Shown here: piece by piece, positions 1 through 10,318 of the stretch
How the letters are laid out: each line of letters begins with the position of its first letter
Numbering within the stretch: position 1 is the stretch's first letter
DNA from: an uncultured Roseicyclus sp.
GTDB taxonomy: Bacteria; Pseudomonadota; Alphaproteobacteria; Rhodobacterales; Rhodobacteraceae
Assembly: GCA_947491935.1 (NCBI GenBank)
Contig: CANLLF010000001.1
Location: 496,001 to 560,000, forward strand
DNA: 64,000 bases
Direction: 5' to 3'
Translations under genes and position numbers: made by a program
The notes under the pieces: model-generated
What the model was told of the DNA's origin: nothing
Database searches by the model: none
Seen by the model: the letters and a program-made list of their open reading frames with translations, nothing else

Positions 1-33
1 TTTACCCCTAACGCGCACATCAAGGAGACAGAT

Positions 34-1107
34 ATGCCAGAGGTATCAAACCGATCCCGCACAGCCCTTGTCCTGGGCGCAACCGGCGGCATTGGCGGCG
101 CAATCGCGCGCGCCCTTGGCCAACACGGATGGGCCGTTCGCGCGATGGTGCGAAATCCGGATCGCGCGAAAGCGGGTTGGCGATCGGCAGATCCCGCACC
201 TCACTTTGTCGCCGGCGATGCGATGGTCCAGAAAGATGTGATCCATGCCGCGGCCAAGGGCGGCACAGTCGATGTGATTGTCCATGCGGTAAACCCGCCC
301 GGGTATCGCAACTGGGACAAGGTCGTTCTGCCGATGATGGACAGCACGATCGCCGCCGCCCGCGCCGCTAACGGCGCGCGCGTCGTCCTGCCCGGCACGG
401 TCTACAACTACAACCCTGCGACAACATCGATTATCACCGAAACAACACCGCAGAACGCCAGCACCCGCAAAGGGCGCATCCGCATGGCGCTGGAGCAGCG
501 CTTGGCCGAGGCCGCGCCGGATGTTCCCAGCCTGATTCTGCGGGCGGGGGATTTCTTTGGGCCCGGTGCGCGGGCAAGCTGGTTTGGTCAGGCAATGATC
601 ACCCCGGGCAAGCCCGTGCGCAAGGTTACCAGCATGGCACCCGGTGTGCCGCATGCTTACGCCTATTTGCCGGACCTGGCCGAAACCTTTGCGCAGCTAC
701 TCGACATTTCCGACGGCCTGCGTCCGTTTGAGCGTGTCCAGTTTGAGGGAACATGGGACGCCGACGGACAGACGGTGCTGAATGCAATCCGCAACACCGT
801 TGGTCACGATGTGCCACAGAAAGCGTTCCCGTGGTGGTTCATGCACCTTCTTGCCCCGTTTGGCGGTTTCCCTAGGGAGGCTGTTGAGATTGAACCTGTC
901 TGGCGACACCCTATGCGGCTCGATAATAATCGGTTGATCCAGCTGCTGGGCGAAGAGCCCGAGACCCCGATTGACACAGCAATCGAGCGAACCCTGATTG
1001 ATATGGGGTGCCTGCCAAGACCCCCAGAAAATCCGTACCGGTTGTCGCCTGACGCTATCCGCCAGCGCCAGACCCGCATTCACTCAGATAGAAAGAACCG
1101 GGCATGA
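34..1107 (+). CDS. NAD-dependent epimerase/dehydratase family protein (extended SDR)
   Basis: 357 aa; N-terminal Rossmann motif GATGGIGGAIARAL; SDR-like YNYNP segment. Confidence 0.8.
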   Translation: MPEVSNRSRTALVLGATGGIGGAIARALGQHGWAVRAMVRNPDRAKAGWRSADPAPHFVAGDAMVQKDVIHAAAKGGTVDVIVHAVNPPGYRNWDKVVLPMMDSTIAAARAANGARVVLPGTVYNYNPATTSIITETTPQNASTRKGRIRMALEQRLAEAAPDVPSLILRAGDFFGPGARASWFGQAMITPGKPVRKVTSMAPGVPHAYAYLPDLAETFAQLLDISDGLRPFERVQFEGTWDADGQTVLNAIRNTVGHDVPQKAFPWWFMHLLAPFGGFPREAVEIEPVWRHPMRLDNNRLIQLLGEEPETPIDTAIERTLIDMGCLPRPPENPYRLSPDAIRQRQTRIHSDRKNRA

Positions 1108-1598
1108 CTTTCCGCAGCTATCTTATCGCGAACGCCTTTGGGGTCGCGTCGCTAAACACCTCAATCAATGGGGATTACGCATGGTTTCTCTGGATCGACA
1201 AGACGCAGCTGCCACTCAGCGAAATTAGGGCCGATATTGCCATGACCCCGATCTGGATCGGCCTGCTGTCTGTATTGCCTGGGACGTCCTTCATCCGCAA
1301 AGCGTTCGCGGATGGAACCATGTTGCGCCAAGCCGAGATCAAGCTGGCCGCAATCTTTCGGAAACTGCCCCGCCCAATCATCAAGCGGTCCGTTATCGTT
1401 GCGATCCTATGCGCGATGGCATTTGCTGTGCCATTGTCACAAATCTTGCCTTTGCTCGGGGATGGCATACGCACCCCAACGGCTGCGATTGGCACCAAGG
1501 TGATTGTGACGATTGCGTTCAGCCTTCTGATTGTTCCGCTGATCGTTTATGCAACCACGGCGGATTGCGAGCGTGTCCAGGCCAACGGTGCGATTTAG
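1104..1598 (+). CDS. Small multi-TM membrane protein, function unknown
   Basis: 164 aa with several hydrophobic segments; ATGA overlap with upstream SDR gene. Confidence 0.55.
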   Translation: MTFRSYLIANAFGVASLNTSINGDYAWFLWIDKTQLPLSEIRADIAMTPIWIGLLSVLPGTSFIRKAFADGTMLRQAEIKLAAIFRKLPRPIIKRSVIVAILCAMAFAVPLSQILPLLGDGIRTPTAAIGTKVIVTIAFSLLIVPLIVYATTADCERVQANGAI

Positions 1599-1984
1599 CA
1601 CCTGAACACTTCCGCAATACCGCTATCTGGACAAAGGCAGTTTAGCCCCTGCAAAGCAATGATGACAGCCAGTGTTATTGGCCGTTGGTATTTGCTTTGA
1701 CCCGGGTGTAGTTCTTAGGTGCGGACATTCGCCACTTCTCTGCACTCATACGGTGTTTGTGAATATCTCGGCGGCGGGCGCAGTAAGGTCAGTCAGGGCC
1801 AGGTTTCCGAGGCCGCACCGATGGATATTTCCATCTTCGATACGCGCGAGCCTTATTCGATCCACCAGGTGGTCCCGTTCGAACTCGTCTTGATCGCGGT
1901 TCCCTCCGGCTGGGTCGGGCCGCGTGCCTGCGCCTGCCACCCATTGAGCCGGACCGCGTCCCGGCGCGAACTATCAAGTCTTTT

Positions 1985-2830
1985 TTGAAGCTTTATCAAG
2001 CTTCTGCTGACGAGGGATGCCAACCGTGCGGACGTGGCGCAACAGATGGCCATTGCCTGACGCTCTCTCATACGTCCGACATGATCAACCCGATGGCCCG
2101 TGACTTGGCCGGTATCCGCGTTTTTGATGCCGTGCTGACAGGTACTGGAGCGTCTGAGCCAAGGCGCGTGGAGTGGCTCCGTCTGGGGATCGTCGAAGAG
2201 GCCTTTTTGCAGGCGTCGATGCAAGGATGGTGTGATCCTGTGGTGACCACCTGGACCGGCTTGTCGCGCAAGGAGTGGAGCTTGTGCCCCTGAGCGCGCC
2301 TGACCTGATAGATCTGTGCGATCAAATCTCCATGGGCATCGTCTTTCATGAAGCGAAAGCGTTCTGGGACGCATTCCTTGAGGATCGTGGTCAAGGCCTG
2401 TCCGCCTTCATCGACCGGACCGCCAGCCGCGACGTGGTCGGCGTATTCCAGATGATCGCCGATGACGCGGCACCCGATAGGCGTCCCACCGGGAAATGGT
2501 TGGGCCGAAGCGCCGGGCGATCCAGGCGAGGATCGTGGACCTATTAGCCGATGGGGACGGGGCTGATCTATCCGACATTGGCAACACCTTCCCTTCCAAT
2601 CGGCCGTACCGAAACGTACCTGATGAACGGTCAGACGGACGATCTGTTCACCGCTGAGACCTGCTGCACGCCGGTCGCCTCCATCACCGGCCATCCTGCG
2701 ATTTCGCTTCCGGCGGACCGCTTGGGCGGGTTGCACATCGGTCTGGAAATCCTCGGCAGACCCGGACAGGATCTGGCCTTGCTGGATATCGCGGCGCGTC
2801 TGGACCCATTACTGGACGGCAACGCCCTGA
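1985..2830 (+). pseudogene. Amidase (GatA/AmdA-like) C-terminal remnant, frameshifted with an in-frame stop
   Basis: Amidase-like blocks in two frames: INPMARDLAGIRVFDAVLTG (frame of 1985), then VELVPLSAPDLIDLCDQISMGIVFHEAKAFWDAFLEDR and TPVASITGHPAISLPADRLGGLHIGLEILGRPGQDLALLDIAARLD (frame of 2275/2551); TAG near 2547. Confidence 0.7.
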
Positions 2831-2831
2831 C

Positions 2832-3516
2832 ATGTACGTCCGTCTCGAGCGCATACAGTGGTTTCCCATCAAGGGCTTGTCGGCAGAACCGCTGCCGCGC
2901 GTCACCTTTACCGCGAGAACCGGGTCGCCCGGCGATCACATGTGCGGAGTTGCCCGCCATGGGTCCGGCTTCGATCCGGCCAACCCCCGGCCTTGTCCGA
3001 AGGACCGCTTTGAATCGTCTTGCTGACCCAGGCGGGGTTGGCGGAGCATCTGACGCTCACCGGCGCGACCCAACCTACCTTCGTATCCGCGACGCCGCAT
3101 CGCTTCACCGATGCCTCGGTCGTCTCCCTTCAGATGGTGGATGCTATATCCATCCTGAACCTCAATAACCGGCGCAATCTGGAACAGCGCCTGGGCGTCC
3201 GGACTAATCCGGCGCGCTTCCGGGTGAACCTGGAAATTGCGGGACTACCACCGGGATGGGAGCTGGAGAGTATCGGCTCAACACTCCATGCGGGCGGCGT
3301 AAGCCTGCGCCATATCAAGCGCACGAAACGCTGTGCGGTCACCGAGGACACCGCCCGACGCGACCTGATGTTGCCCTACTTGCTGTGAAAGAAGCTGTGC
3401 ATCTGGATACGGGAGCCTATGCCGAGGTCGTGCAGGGGGGCGATTTGAGTACCCACCAGCGGATCGTCTTTGGCGACGACCCGGCCTCACCCCAAGGCCG
3501 CGCGCGCCATCGCTGA
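2832..3516 (+). pseudogene. MOSC domain protein remnant, frameshifted
   Basis: Consecutive MOSC-like blocks in three frames: RIQWFPIKGLSAEPLPRVTFTARTGSPGD; RFRVNLEIAGLPPGWELESIGSTLHAGGVSLRHIKRTKRCAVTE; VHLDTGAYAEVVQGG. Confidence 0.7.
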
Positions 3517-4347
3517 GGCCTCGGTCCTGTTCTGTACCCCAAGTCGCTTGAGGATCGACGACATGTGCAGCTTCACCGTGCCCTCGGAAATGCCTAAGGA
3601 CGTGGCAATGTCGCGATTGGTGGCACCCTTGGACGCAATGTCGAGGATTTCGCGCTGCCGTTTTGTGAGGGCCGAGACGTCGTTTGCCTCAATCGTGTCC
3701 GGCGCAGCCCTTTCCCCGCCAGCACCATCCACCAGATCGCGGGCAGCCTGCATGCCGCGCTGGAATTCATCGAACACCGTTTGCACCTCACGGCTGGCAG
3801 TATCGTTCGGGTCAAGACGGGCCACAGCCTCTCGAAGGCGGAACAGCCCGTCGAGAATGTCTTGCGCCGCGATGTAGGAAAACCGGCCTTCAGAGGCTTC
3901 GTTTTCGCGGACCTGCGCCAATGTGCGTTCAAGCGCCAGCCGCGCTTCCCGGCGGTCCGTGACATCCAGCGCCACGCCGTCCCAGATAACCGACCCATCC
4001 GCCAATCGTCGCGGATTGCCGATGGACCGGACCCACCGATACCCGCCATCGGTATGGGCCACGCGCACCTCTTCATCAAAGCGTCCCAGATGGGCTGCCG
4101 AATTTTCCAGTGCGACGACGAACCCTTCGCGGTCTTCGGGGTGCACCCAATGATGGTCGACGCTGTCCTGCCGCATCAACACGTCGGGATCCAACCCGAA
4201 GGAGCTTTTGACCCCCGAACTGACATAGCTGTAGCGGTACTTTCCGTCCGGCGTGCGCATCCGCTGCATCGTGTGGCCTGCAAAGGCCCCGCTCAGCAGA
4301 TCGGCGACATGTTGGTTCGGATGGGAAGGGGCAAGGGTATCATTCAT
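3487..4347 (-). CDS. PAS domain LuxR-family transcriptional regulator
   Basis: PAS/PAC-like N-terminus (HPEDREGFV...YRWVRSIGNPRRLADGSVIWDGVALDVTDR) and C-terminal LuxR HTH (LTKRQREILDIASKGATNRDIATSLGISEGTVKLHMSSILKRLGVQNRTEA). ORF opens at 4371; Met at 4347 preferred. Confidence 0.85.
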   Translation of the reverse strand: MNDTLAPSHPNQHVADLLSGAFAGHTMQRMRTPDGKYRYSYVSSGVKSSFGLDPDVLMRQDSVDHHWVHPEDREGFVVALENSAAHLGRFDEEVRVAHTDGGYRWVRSIGNPRRLADGSVIWDGVALDVTDRREARLALERTLAQVRENEASEGRFSYIAAQDILDGLFRLREAVARLDPNDTASREVQTVFDEFQRGMQAARDLVDGAGGERAAPDTIEANDVSALTKRQREILDIASKGATNRDIATSLGISEGTVKLHMSSILKRLGVQNRTEASAMARAALG

Positions 4348-4350
4348 ACA

Positions 4351-4400
4351 ACTTAGGATATATATCGACATTCAAATTGCAAGATACATATATCTTAAGT
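4351..4400. promoter_or_regulatory. Inverted repeat in the LuxR/BKACE divergent intergenic region (candidate operator)
   Basis: ACTTAGGATATAT (4351-4363) versus ATATATCTTAAGT (4388-4400): 13-bp arms with one mismatch, 24-bp spacer. Confidence 0.55.
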
Positions 4401-4475
4401 CTGGATTTTTTGGAATCTATCCGCCATTCTTAAGTCGACTCGCCACTTGGCGAGCGCGTTTGGGAGGGCGCGGGG

Positions 4476-5375
4476 ATGGAGAAGATCATCATCGAGGCGC
4501 GGGTGAATGAACTGGCAACCCGGCAGGGCAACCCGCATGTGCCCTTCCTGCCGGCGGAGATCATCGCCGACGCCAAGGCGTGTTATGACGCAGGTGCTTC
4601 CATCGTTCATTTCCACGGTCGCGACGCCGATGGCACGCCGTCCCACGACCCGAATTTCTATCTTGAGACGAACGCGGGCATCCGCGCGCAATCCGATATC
4701 CTGATCCACCCGACGCTCGGTTATGTGGCCAATGACGCCGATGCGAAGGGCCGCTTTGCCGCCATCGAGGAAATGATGAAATCCGCCGACACCGCGCCCG
4801 ATTTCGCGCCGATGGATACCGGGAGCGTGAATGTCGATTGGTGGAACCCCACGGAGGGAAAATACGACACCACCGAATTGATATACAAGAACTCCACCGG
4901 CACGTTGATGTATTTCGCGGAGCGCATCCGCCACTACAATCTGACGCCCTACCTGGTCAGCTGGAACGTCAGCTTCACGCGCCAGATCGAGCAGTTTCTG
5001 AAGATGGGTGTGCTCGACGCGCCGGCGTATGTCTGCTTCTGCATGACCGATGAAATCATCTTTGCCGGTCACCCGGGCACCGAAGCCGGGCTGGATGCGC
5101 ACACCGCCTTCCTGCCGCCGGAATTTGAGACCGTCTGGACGGTTGTGAACTACAAGGGCGACCTGTTCGAGCTGACTGAAAAGATCATCCGACAGGGTGG
5201 CCACATCTCCATCGGCCTCGGTGATTACGCCTACATGGACGGCGCGCGGCATATGACCAATGCCGAGGTCATCGCCAAGGTCGCCGATCAGGCTCGCAGC
5301 CTTAGGCGCGAGCCCGCCACTGTGGCCGAGACGCGCAAGATCCTCAACATGAAGACCCCCCGCATCGCGGCCTGA
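4476..5375 (+). CDS. Beta-keto acid cleavage enzyme (BKACE, DUF849 family)
   Basis: 299 aa; metal-binding-type SIVHFHGRDADG motif; BKACE-like organisation. Confidence 0.85.
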   Translation: MEKIIIEARVNELATRQGNPHVPFLPAEIIADAKACYDAGASIVHFHGRDADGTPSHDPNFYLETNAGIRAQSDILIHPTLGYVANDADAKGRFAAIEEMMKSADTAPDFAPMDTGSVNVDWWNPTEGKYDTTELIYKNSTGTLMYFAERIRHYNLTPYLVSWNVSFTRQIEQFLKMGVLDAPAYVCFCMTDEIIFAGHPGTEAGLDAHTAFLPPEFETVWTVVNYKGDLFELTEKIIRQGGHISIGLGDYAYMDGARHMTNAEVIAKVADQARSLRREPATVAETRKILNMKTPRIAA

Positions 5376-5415
5376 GACCGCGAGCAAAAACCGACATCTC
5401 AGGGAGGAATACGAG

Positions 5416-6420
5416 ATGAAGATCAAGACCTTGCTGCTTGGCTGCGCGATGGGCGCAGTGGCTGGAACCGCCGGTTTCGCCGAAGAAATCCGAATGCAGA
5501 CCTTCCTTGGTGCGACCGCCGCCACAACCGTCGCGTTCGAGGATATGGCCGCTGAACTGGCCGAGGCCACCGATGGCGCGGTGCAGATCACCGTTCTGCC
5601 CGGCGGCGTGGTTGTCGGCGCTGCGGAAACCATCGAGGCGATCCAGAACGGCATCCTCGAAGGCCAGTACACCGCACCCACATATTTCGCCGGAAGCGAC
5701 CCCGCGATGGGCGTTTTGGGCGACACAATCGGCGCCTATCCCGACAGCGCCACGCGCAACCGTTGGTTCACTGAAGGCGGCGGGCTGGACCTCGCCCGTG
5801 CGCTTTATGCGCAATACGACATGATGTTCATCTGCCCGGTCTATTGGCCGTCCGAACAGATCCCCTCCACCGTGCCGATCAACACTGTCGCCGATTTCGA
5901 AGGTCTGTCGATGCGGGCGCCCGGGGGCCTCGCCTCGGACCTTTTGAGCCGGGCTGGGGCCTCGCTTGTCACGATGGGTGTGGGCGAAAGCGTCACCGCA
6001 ATGGAGACCGGCGTGCTGGATGCAACGGACCTTGCCAATGTGGCGCTCAACGTGGCGCTTGGTATGCATAACCAGGCCGAATACTCCGTCCTCGCCCGGC
6101 ACTCGATGGCCGTGACCGAGATGAGCGTGTCGATGGACACCTGGAACAGCCTGTCGCCGGAACACCAGCAGGCCTTCGAGGACGCCTGCAACGCAATGTC
6201 CGAGCGGCTGGCCGTGGAACTGCCCGAAGCCGATGAGGCGGCCGCCGAACAGGCGCGCACGGAAATGGGCGTGACCTTCATCGAATTCGGAGAGGAGGAG
6301 GCCGCAACCTTCCGCGCCCTGACGGACGAGGTCTGGACGGAATGGGGCGGACGCAGCCCGAACGCGCAGGCCATCGTCGACAGCCACCGCGCCTTCCTGA
6401 CCGAAATCGGCTTGAACTGA
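5416..6420 (+). CDS. TRAP transporter substrate-binding protein, DctP family
   Basis: Signal peptide; DctP-like architecture; followed by DctQ and DctM genes. Confidence 0.9.
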   Translation: MKIKTLLLGCAMGAVAGTAGFAEEIRMQTFLGATAATTVAFEDMAAELAEATDGAVQITVLPGGVVVGAAETIEAIQNGILEGQYTAPTYFAGSDPAMGVLGDTIGAYPDSATRNRWFTEGGGLDLARALYAQYDMMFICPVYWPSEQIPSTVPINTVADFEGLSMRAPGGLASDLLSRAGASLVTMGVGESVTAMETGVLDATDLANVALNVALGMHNQAEYSVLARHSMAVTEMSVSMDTWNSLSPEHQQAFEDACNAMSERLAVELPEADEAAAEQARTEMGVTFIEFGEEEAATFRALTDEVWTEWGGRSPNAQAIVDSHRAFLTEIGLN

Positions 6421-6426
6421 GCGTGC

Positions 6427-6450
6427 CGGGGTCACCTTCGGGCGGCCCCG
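6427..6450 (+). other. Stem-loop in dctP-dctQ intergenic region
   Basis: CGGGGTC / GGCCCCG, 7-bp stem including one G-U pair, 10-nt loop. Confidence 0.45.
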
Positions 6451-6467
6451 ACGAAAGGGCAACGCCT

Positions 6468-6959
6468 ATGCGATTTCTCGACACATTCGCCCTGTGGCTG
6501 GGGCGGACGGCGGCCTGGTGTTTCGGCGCCATCATCCTGGTGATGGTTTACGAAGTCGTCGCCCGTTATGGCTTTGGCGCGCCGACCGCCTGGGCCCATG
6601 AAATCTCGGTCCTGCTGGCAGGCTTCGCCTTCATCTTCGGGGGCGCGTTCTGCATGGCCGAGGGCACGCATATGCGGATCAGTTTCCTCGTGGAAAAGAA
6701 TCCGCGCACGGGTCGAATTTCCCATTGGTTGAGCATCGCGGCGGGGACGATCTACTTGTCCGGCCTCGCCTATGCCTCCTGGCGCATGGCCGAACGCGCG
6801 ATCTGGCGGTTTGCTCTGGACGGCTCGTGGATGCCTGAGCGCACGGGATCGACCTTCAATTCTCCGCTTCCCTCCTACCTCAAGGTCATGCTGTTTCTCG
6901 GGGCGGTCCTGTTCCTTCTGGTCCTGTTGCGCCGCGCGCTTCCGCAAAGGGCGCGCTGA
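6468..6959 (+). CDS. TRAP transporter small permease, DctQ family
   Basis: Small four-TM protein between dctP and dctM genes; Met at 6468 within the ORF opening at 6342. Confidence 0.85.
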   Translation: MRFLDTFALWLGRTAAWCFGAIILVMVYEVVARYGFGAPTAWAHEISVLLAGFAFIFGGAFCMAEGTHMRISFLVEKNPRTGRISHWLSIAAGTIYLSGLAYASWRMAERAIWRFALDGSWMPERTGSTFNSPLPSYLKVMLFLGAVLFLLVLLRRALPQRAR

Positions 6960-6962
6960 GCG

Positions 6963-8279
6963 ATGGATATCGGCACGATCACCCTTCTGATCATCGCGGC
7001 CATGGCGACGCTGTTGATGATGGGCGTGCCGCTGGCCTTCGTGTCAGGGTCCATCGCCGTCATTCTGGCGGTCACGTTCTTCGGCCCGAACTCGCTCTTC
7101 ATCGTGGCGAGCCGAACGGTCGATTTCATCGACAGCTTCGCGCTGATTGCCGTGCCGATGTTCGTCATCATGGCAAGCTTCATGGAGAAGTCCGGCGTCG
7201 CCAAGGACCTATACAGGGCGTTCCACGTCTGGGCAGGATCCTTACGCGGTGGCATCGGCGTGGTGACGATTTTCGTGGCCGTCATTCTGGGTGCCACGAC
7301 CGGCATCATCGGCGGCGAAATCGTTCTCCTGGGCCTGATCGCCCTGCCCCAGATGTTGCGGCTTGGCTATGACAAGAAACTGGCCATCGGCATCATCACC
7401 GCGGGCGGCTCACTCGGCACGATGATCCCACCCTCGATTATCCTGATCTTCTATGGCCTGACGGCCGAGGTGAACATCTCTCACCTTTTCCTCGCAACCT
7501 TGATCCCCGGCCTGATGCTCGCCAGCTTTTATGCCGCCTATGTGCTGATCCGCTGCGGATTGAACCCCGCCATGGGCCCCGCGCTTGGACCCGAGGAACA
7601 GGGTATGCCCCTGTCCGAGAAACTGGCGCTCTTTCGCGGCGTGGCCCTGCCGGTCGCCGTTGCGGGTGGGGTTCTGGTGTCGATCTACGCAGGTCTCGCC
7701 TCGATCACGGAAAGTGCGGCCCTTGGGGCATTCGGCGCTGCCGTCGCCGCATGGGTCCGAGGCACGCTCAGCTACGCGATGATCCGCGATGTGATGGTCC
7801 AGGCGCTTCGAACCTGCGGCATGGTTTTCTGGTTGGTCTTCGGCACAAACGCCCTGATCGGCGTCTATAATCTGATGGGCGGGATCGACTTCGCCTCCAC
7901 CGTTCTGGCGGGCGTGTCCAACAATCCGTCCGTCATCCTCGCGGTGATGGTTGGGGTTTTCGTCCTGTTGGGGTTCTTCATCGACTGGATCGGCATCCTT
8001 TTCCTGACCATGCCGATCTTCCTGCCGGTTCTGACGGAATTGGGCTACGATCCGATCTGGTTCGGCATCGTCTTCAACCTGTCGATGCAGATCGCTTACT
8101 TGACGCCACCTTTTGGCCCGGCCTGCTTCTACCTCAAAGGGGCTGCCCCTGAGGGCGTGACGCTGCAAGACATTTTCTCCGCACAATGGCCGTTCATCGG
8201 CTTGCAGATTATCGCCCTGGTCATCGTCATCCTGTGGCCAGACCTGTCCCTTTGGCTTCCACGGCTGGTCTACGGGTGA
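6963..8279 (+). CDS. TRAP transporter large permease, DctM family
   Basis: 438 aa polytopic; GGSLGTMIPPSIILIFYG and DWIGILFLTMPIFLPV motifs. Confidence 0.92.
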   Translation: MDIGTITLLIIAAMATLLMMGVPLAFVSGSIAVILAVTFFGPNSLFIVASRTVDFIDSFALIAVPMFVIMASFMEKSGVAKDLYRAFHVWAGSLRGGIGVVTIFVAVILGATTGIIGGEIVLLGLIALPQMLRLGYDKKLAIGIITAGGSLGTMIPPSIILIFYGLTAEVNISHLFLATLIPGLMLASFYAAYVLIRCGLNPAMGPALGPEEQGMPLSEKLALFRGVALPVAVAGGVLVSIYAGLASITESAALGAFGAAVAAWVRGTLSYAMIRDVMVQALRTCGMVFWLVFGTNALIGVYNLMGGIDFASTVLAGVSNNPSVILAVMVGVFVLLGFFIDWIGILFLTMPIFLPVLTELGYDPIWFGIVFNLSMQIAYLTPPFGPACFYLKGAAPEGVTLQDIFSAQWPFIGLQIIALVIVILWPDLSLWLPRLVYG

Positions 8280-8282
8280 TGT

Positions 8283-10313
8283 ATGGCTGATCCCTCCATC
8301 CTCGATACGCTTCGGAACGATCCGACTGGCAATACGCTGGGGCCGGAGGAGCGTTTGGCCGCCCTGAAGATGATGCTGCGTATCCGCCGGTTCGAGACCC
8401 GCGCGAAGGAGCTGTTCCTGCAAGGCATCATCAAGGGCACCGCCCATTCCAGCGTTGGGCAGGAGGCCATCGCGGCGGGGGCCTGCGCCGTGCTGGAGCC
8501 GCGGGACTTCGTCCTGACCCACCACAGAGGCCACGGCCACACCATCGCAAAAGGGGCCGATCTCGGTCGGATGTTTGCCGAATTGATGGGGCGCGAAGCG
8601 GGCTATTGCGCGGGCCTGGGCGGGTCCATGCATATCGCGGACTTCGATAACGGAATTCTTGGCGCGAACGGAATTGTCGGGGCGGGTATGGGCCTTGGCA
8701 CCGGTGCGGCGCTGGCCGAGCAGTTGAACGGCACCGGCGCCATCGGGATAACCTTCTTCGGCGATGGTGCGGCCAATGAGGGGATCTTTCACGAGGCGCT
8801 GAACCTCGCCGCGATCTGGAAGCTGCCGCTGATCTTCTTTTGCGAGAACAACCAATACGGCCTGACAACCGCGACGGAGGCCGTCACCGCCGGGCCAAGC
8901 ATCGCGGCGCGAGGCGATGGCTATGGCATCCCGAACGAGCGGGTCGATGGCAATGATCTGGCGGCAATCCACGCCGCCACAAGCCGTGCAGCCCTGCGCG
9001 CCCGCGCCGGCGATGGCCCGACCCTGATCGAGGCGCTGACCTATCGCTGGGACGACCATTCCATGCGCGCGAACCTCCCCACCTACCGCACAGACGCGGA
9101 GGAGGAAGCCTGGAAATCCCGCGATCCCATGGTCCGGCTTGGCGCGGATATGGCCCATCGGGCGGAGCTTGACGATGCTTCTTACACTGCGTTGCGCCAC
9201 GCTGCAGAGACCGAGGTGGAGGCCGCAATCGACTGGGCCAAGGCGCAATCCGAACCGACCATGGAGGCCGCACAGGCTTTGGTCCATCCGCCCCGCCCTG
9301 CCCTGCACACCGCACCGCCCGCGCCCGGCGACCGCGCCATCACCTATGCCGAGGCCATTACCGAGGCCTTCGCGCAGGAAATGGCGCGGGACGAGGATGT
9401 CATCTTCCTGGGCGAGGATATCGGCAAGACCGGCGGCATCTTTGGCCTGACGCGCGGCCTGTTGGAGCAATTCGGACCCGCGCGTGTCCGCGACACACCC
9501 ATCTCTGAAGGTGCGATTGCCACCTGCGGCGTCGGCGCGGCGATGCGTGGCAAGCGCGTGGTGGTGGAGGCTCAGTTGTGGGACTTCGTGACCCTGATGA
9601 TGGACGCCATTGTCAATCAGGCAGCCAAGGCGCGCTTCATGTTGGGCGGCAAGGCGAAAGTTCCCATCGTTTTCCGCGGTCCCCAGGGCGCGGGCATCCG
9701 GCTGGCCGCACAGCATTGCCAATCACTGGAGATGCTTTTCGCCAATGTCCCGGGGCTGGAGATCTATGCCCCCGCCTCCGCCTATGACGCAAAGGGTCTG
9801 ATGGCCGCCGCCATCCGCCATGACGGGCCGGTCGTGTTTCTTGAACACAAGCTTCTATACCTCGGACAACCGCAACCTGTTCCTGACGAGACCTACGCGA
9901 TCGAACCGGGCCGCGCGCGCATTGTGCGGCAGGGGACGGATTGTACAATCGTCGCCACCCTCGCCATGGTGGATCGCGCCGTTCAGGCCGCCGAGAAATT
10001 GGCTGGTGAAGGGATCAGCGTGGAAGTCATCGACCCGCGCACGATCAAGCCGCTTGATATCGACACGATTGCCGACAGCGTCCGCAAGACCAACCGTGCC
10101 GTTGTCGTGCACGAGGCGCCGCTCTTCGGCGGGTTCGGCGGAGAAATTGCCTCGGCCATCACCGAGTCCGCGTTCGATTGGCTCGATGCGCCCGTCGCCC
10201 GGATCGGCGCGCCCGAGATGCCGGTGCCCTACAACGACCGGCTGGAACGCCGATACATGCCCGATGCGCACCGCATCGCCGAGGCCGTGAAATCCGTCTG
10301 CTACAGGAGGTAA
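8283..10313 (+). CDS. Fused alpha/beta thiamine-dependent 2-oxo acid (or acetoin-type) dehydrogenase E1
   Basis: E1-alpha half (GDGAANEGIFHEALNLAAIWKLPLIFFCENNQYG TPP motif) and E1-beta half (FLGEDIGKTGGIFGLTRGLL...DTPISEGAI) in one 676-aa ORF. Confidence 0.88.
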   Translation: MADPSILDTLRNDPTGNTLGPEERLAALKMMLRIRRFETRAKELFLQGIIKGTAHSSVGQEAIAAGACAVLEPRDFVLTHHRGHGHTIAKGADLGRMFAELMGREAGYCAGLGGSMHIADFDNGILGANGIVGAGMGLGTGAALAEQLNGTGAIGITFFGDGAANEGIFHEALNLAAIWKLPLIFFCENNQYGLTTATEAVTAGPSIAARGDGYGIPNERVDGNDLAAIHAATSRAALRARAGDGPTLIEALTYRWDDHSMRANLPTYRTDAEEEAWKSRDPMVRLGADMAHRAELDDASYTALRHAAETEVEAAIDWAKAQSEPTMEAAQALVHPPRPALHTAPPAPGDRAITYAEAITEAFAQEMARDEDVIFLGEDIGKTGGIFGLTRGLLEQFGPARVRDTPISEGAIATCGVGAAMRGKRVVVEAQLWDFVTLMMDAIVNQAAKARFMLGGKAKVPIVFRGPQGAGIRLAAQHCQSLEMLFANVPGLEIYAPASAYDAKGLMAAAIRHDGPVVFLEHKLLYLGQPQPVPDETYAIEPGRARIVRQGTDCTIVATLAMVDRAVQAAEKLAGEGISVEVIDPRTIKPLDIDTIADSVRKTNRAVVVHEAPLFGGFGGEIASAITESAFDWLDAPVARIGAPEMPVPYNDRLERRYMPDAHRIAEAVKSVCYRR

Positions 10314-10318
10314 ACCCA

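Noticed and set aside
4395-5726. 443-aa minus-strand ORF opposite the BKACE gene
   Set aside because: Antisense shadow; the BKACE frame is clearly coding
7410-9722. 770-aa minus-strand ORF opposite dctM and the E1 gene
   Set aside because: Shadow ORF of high-GC coding sequence; His/Arg/Gly-rich composition, no family motif, plus strand fully explained
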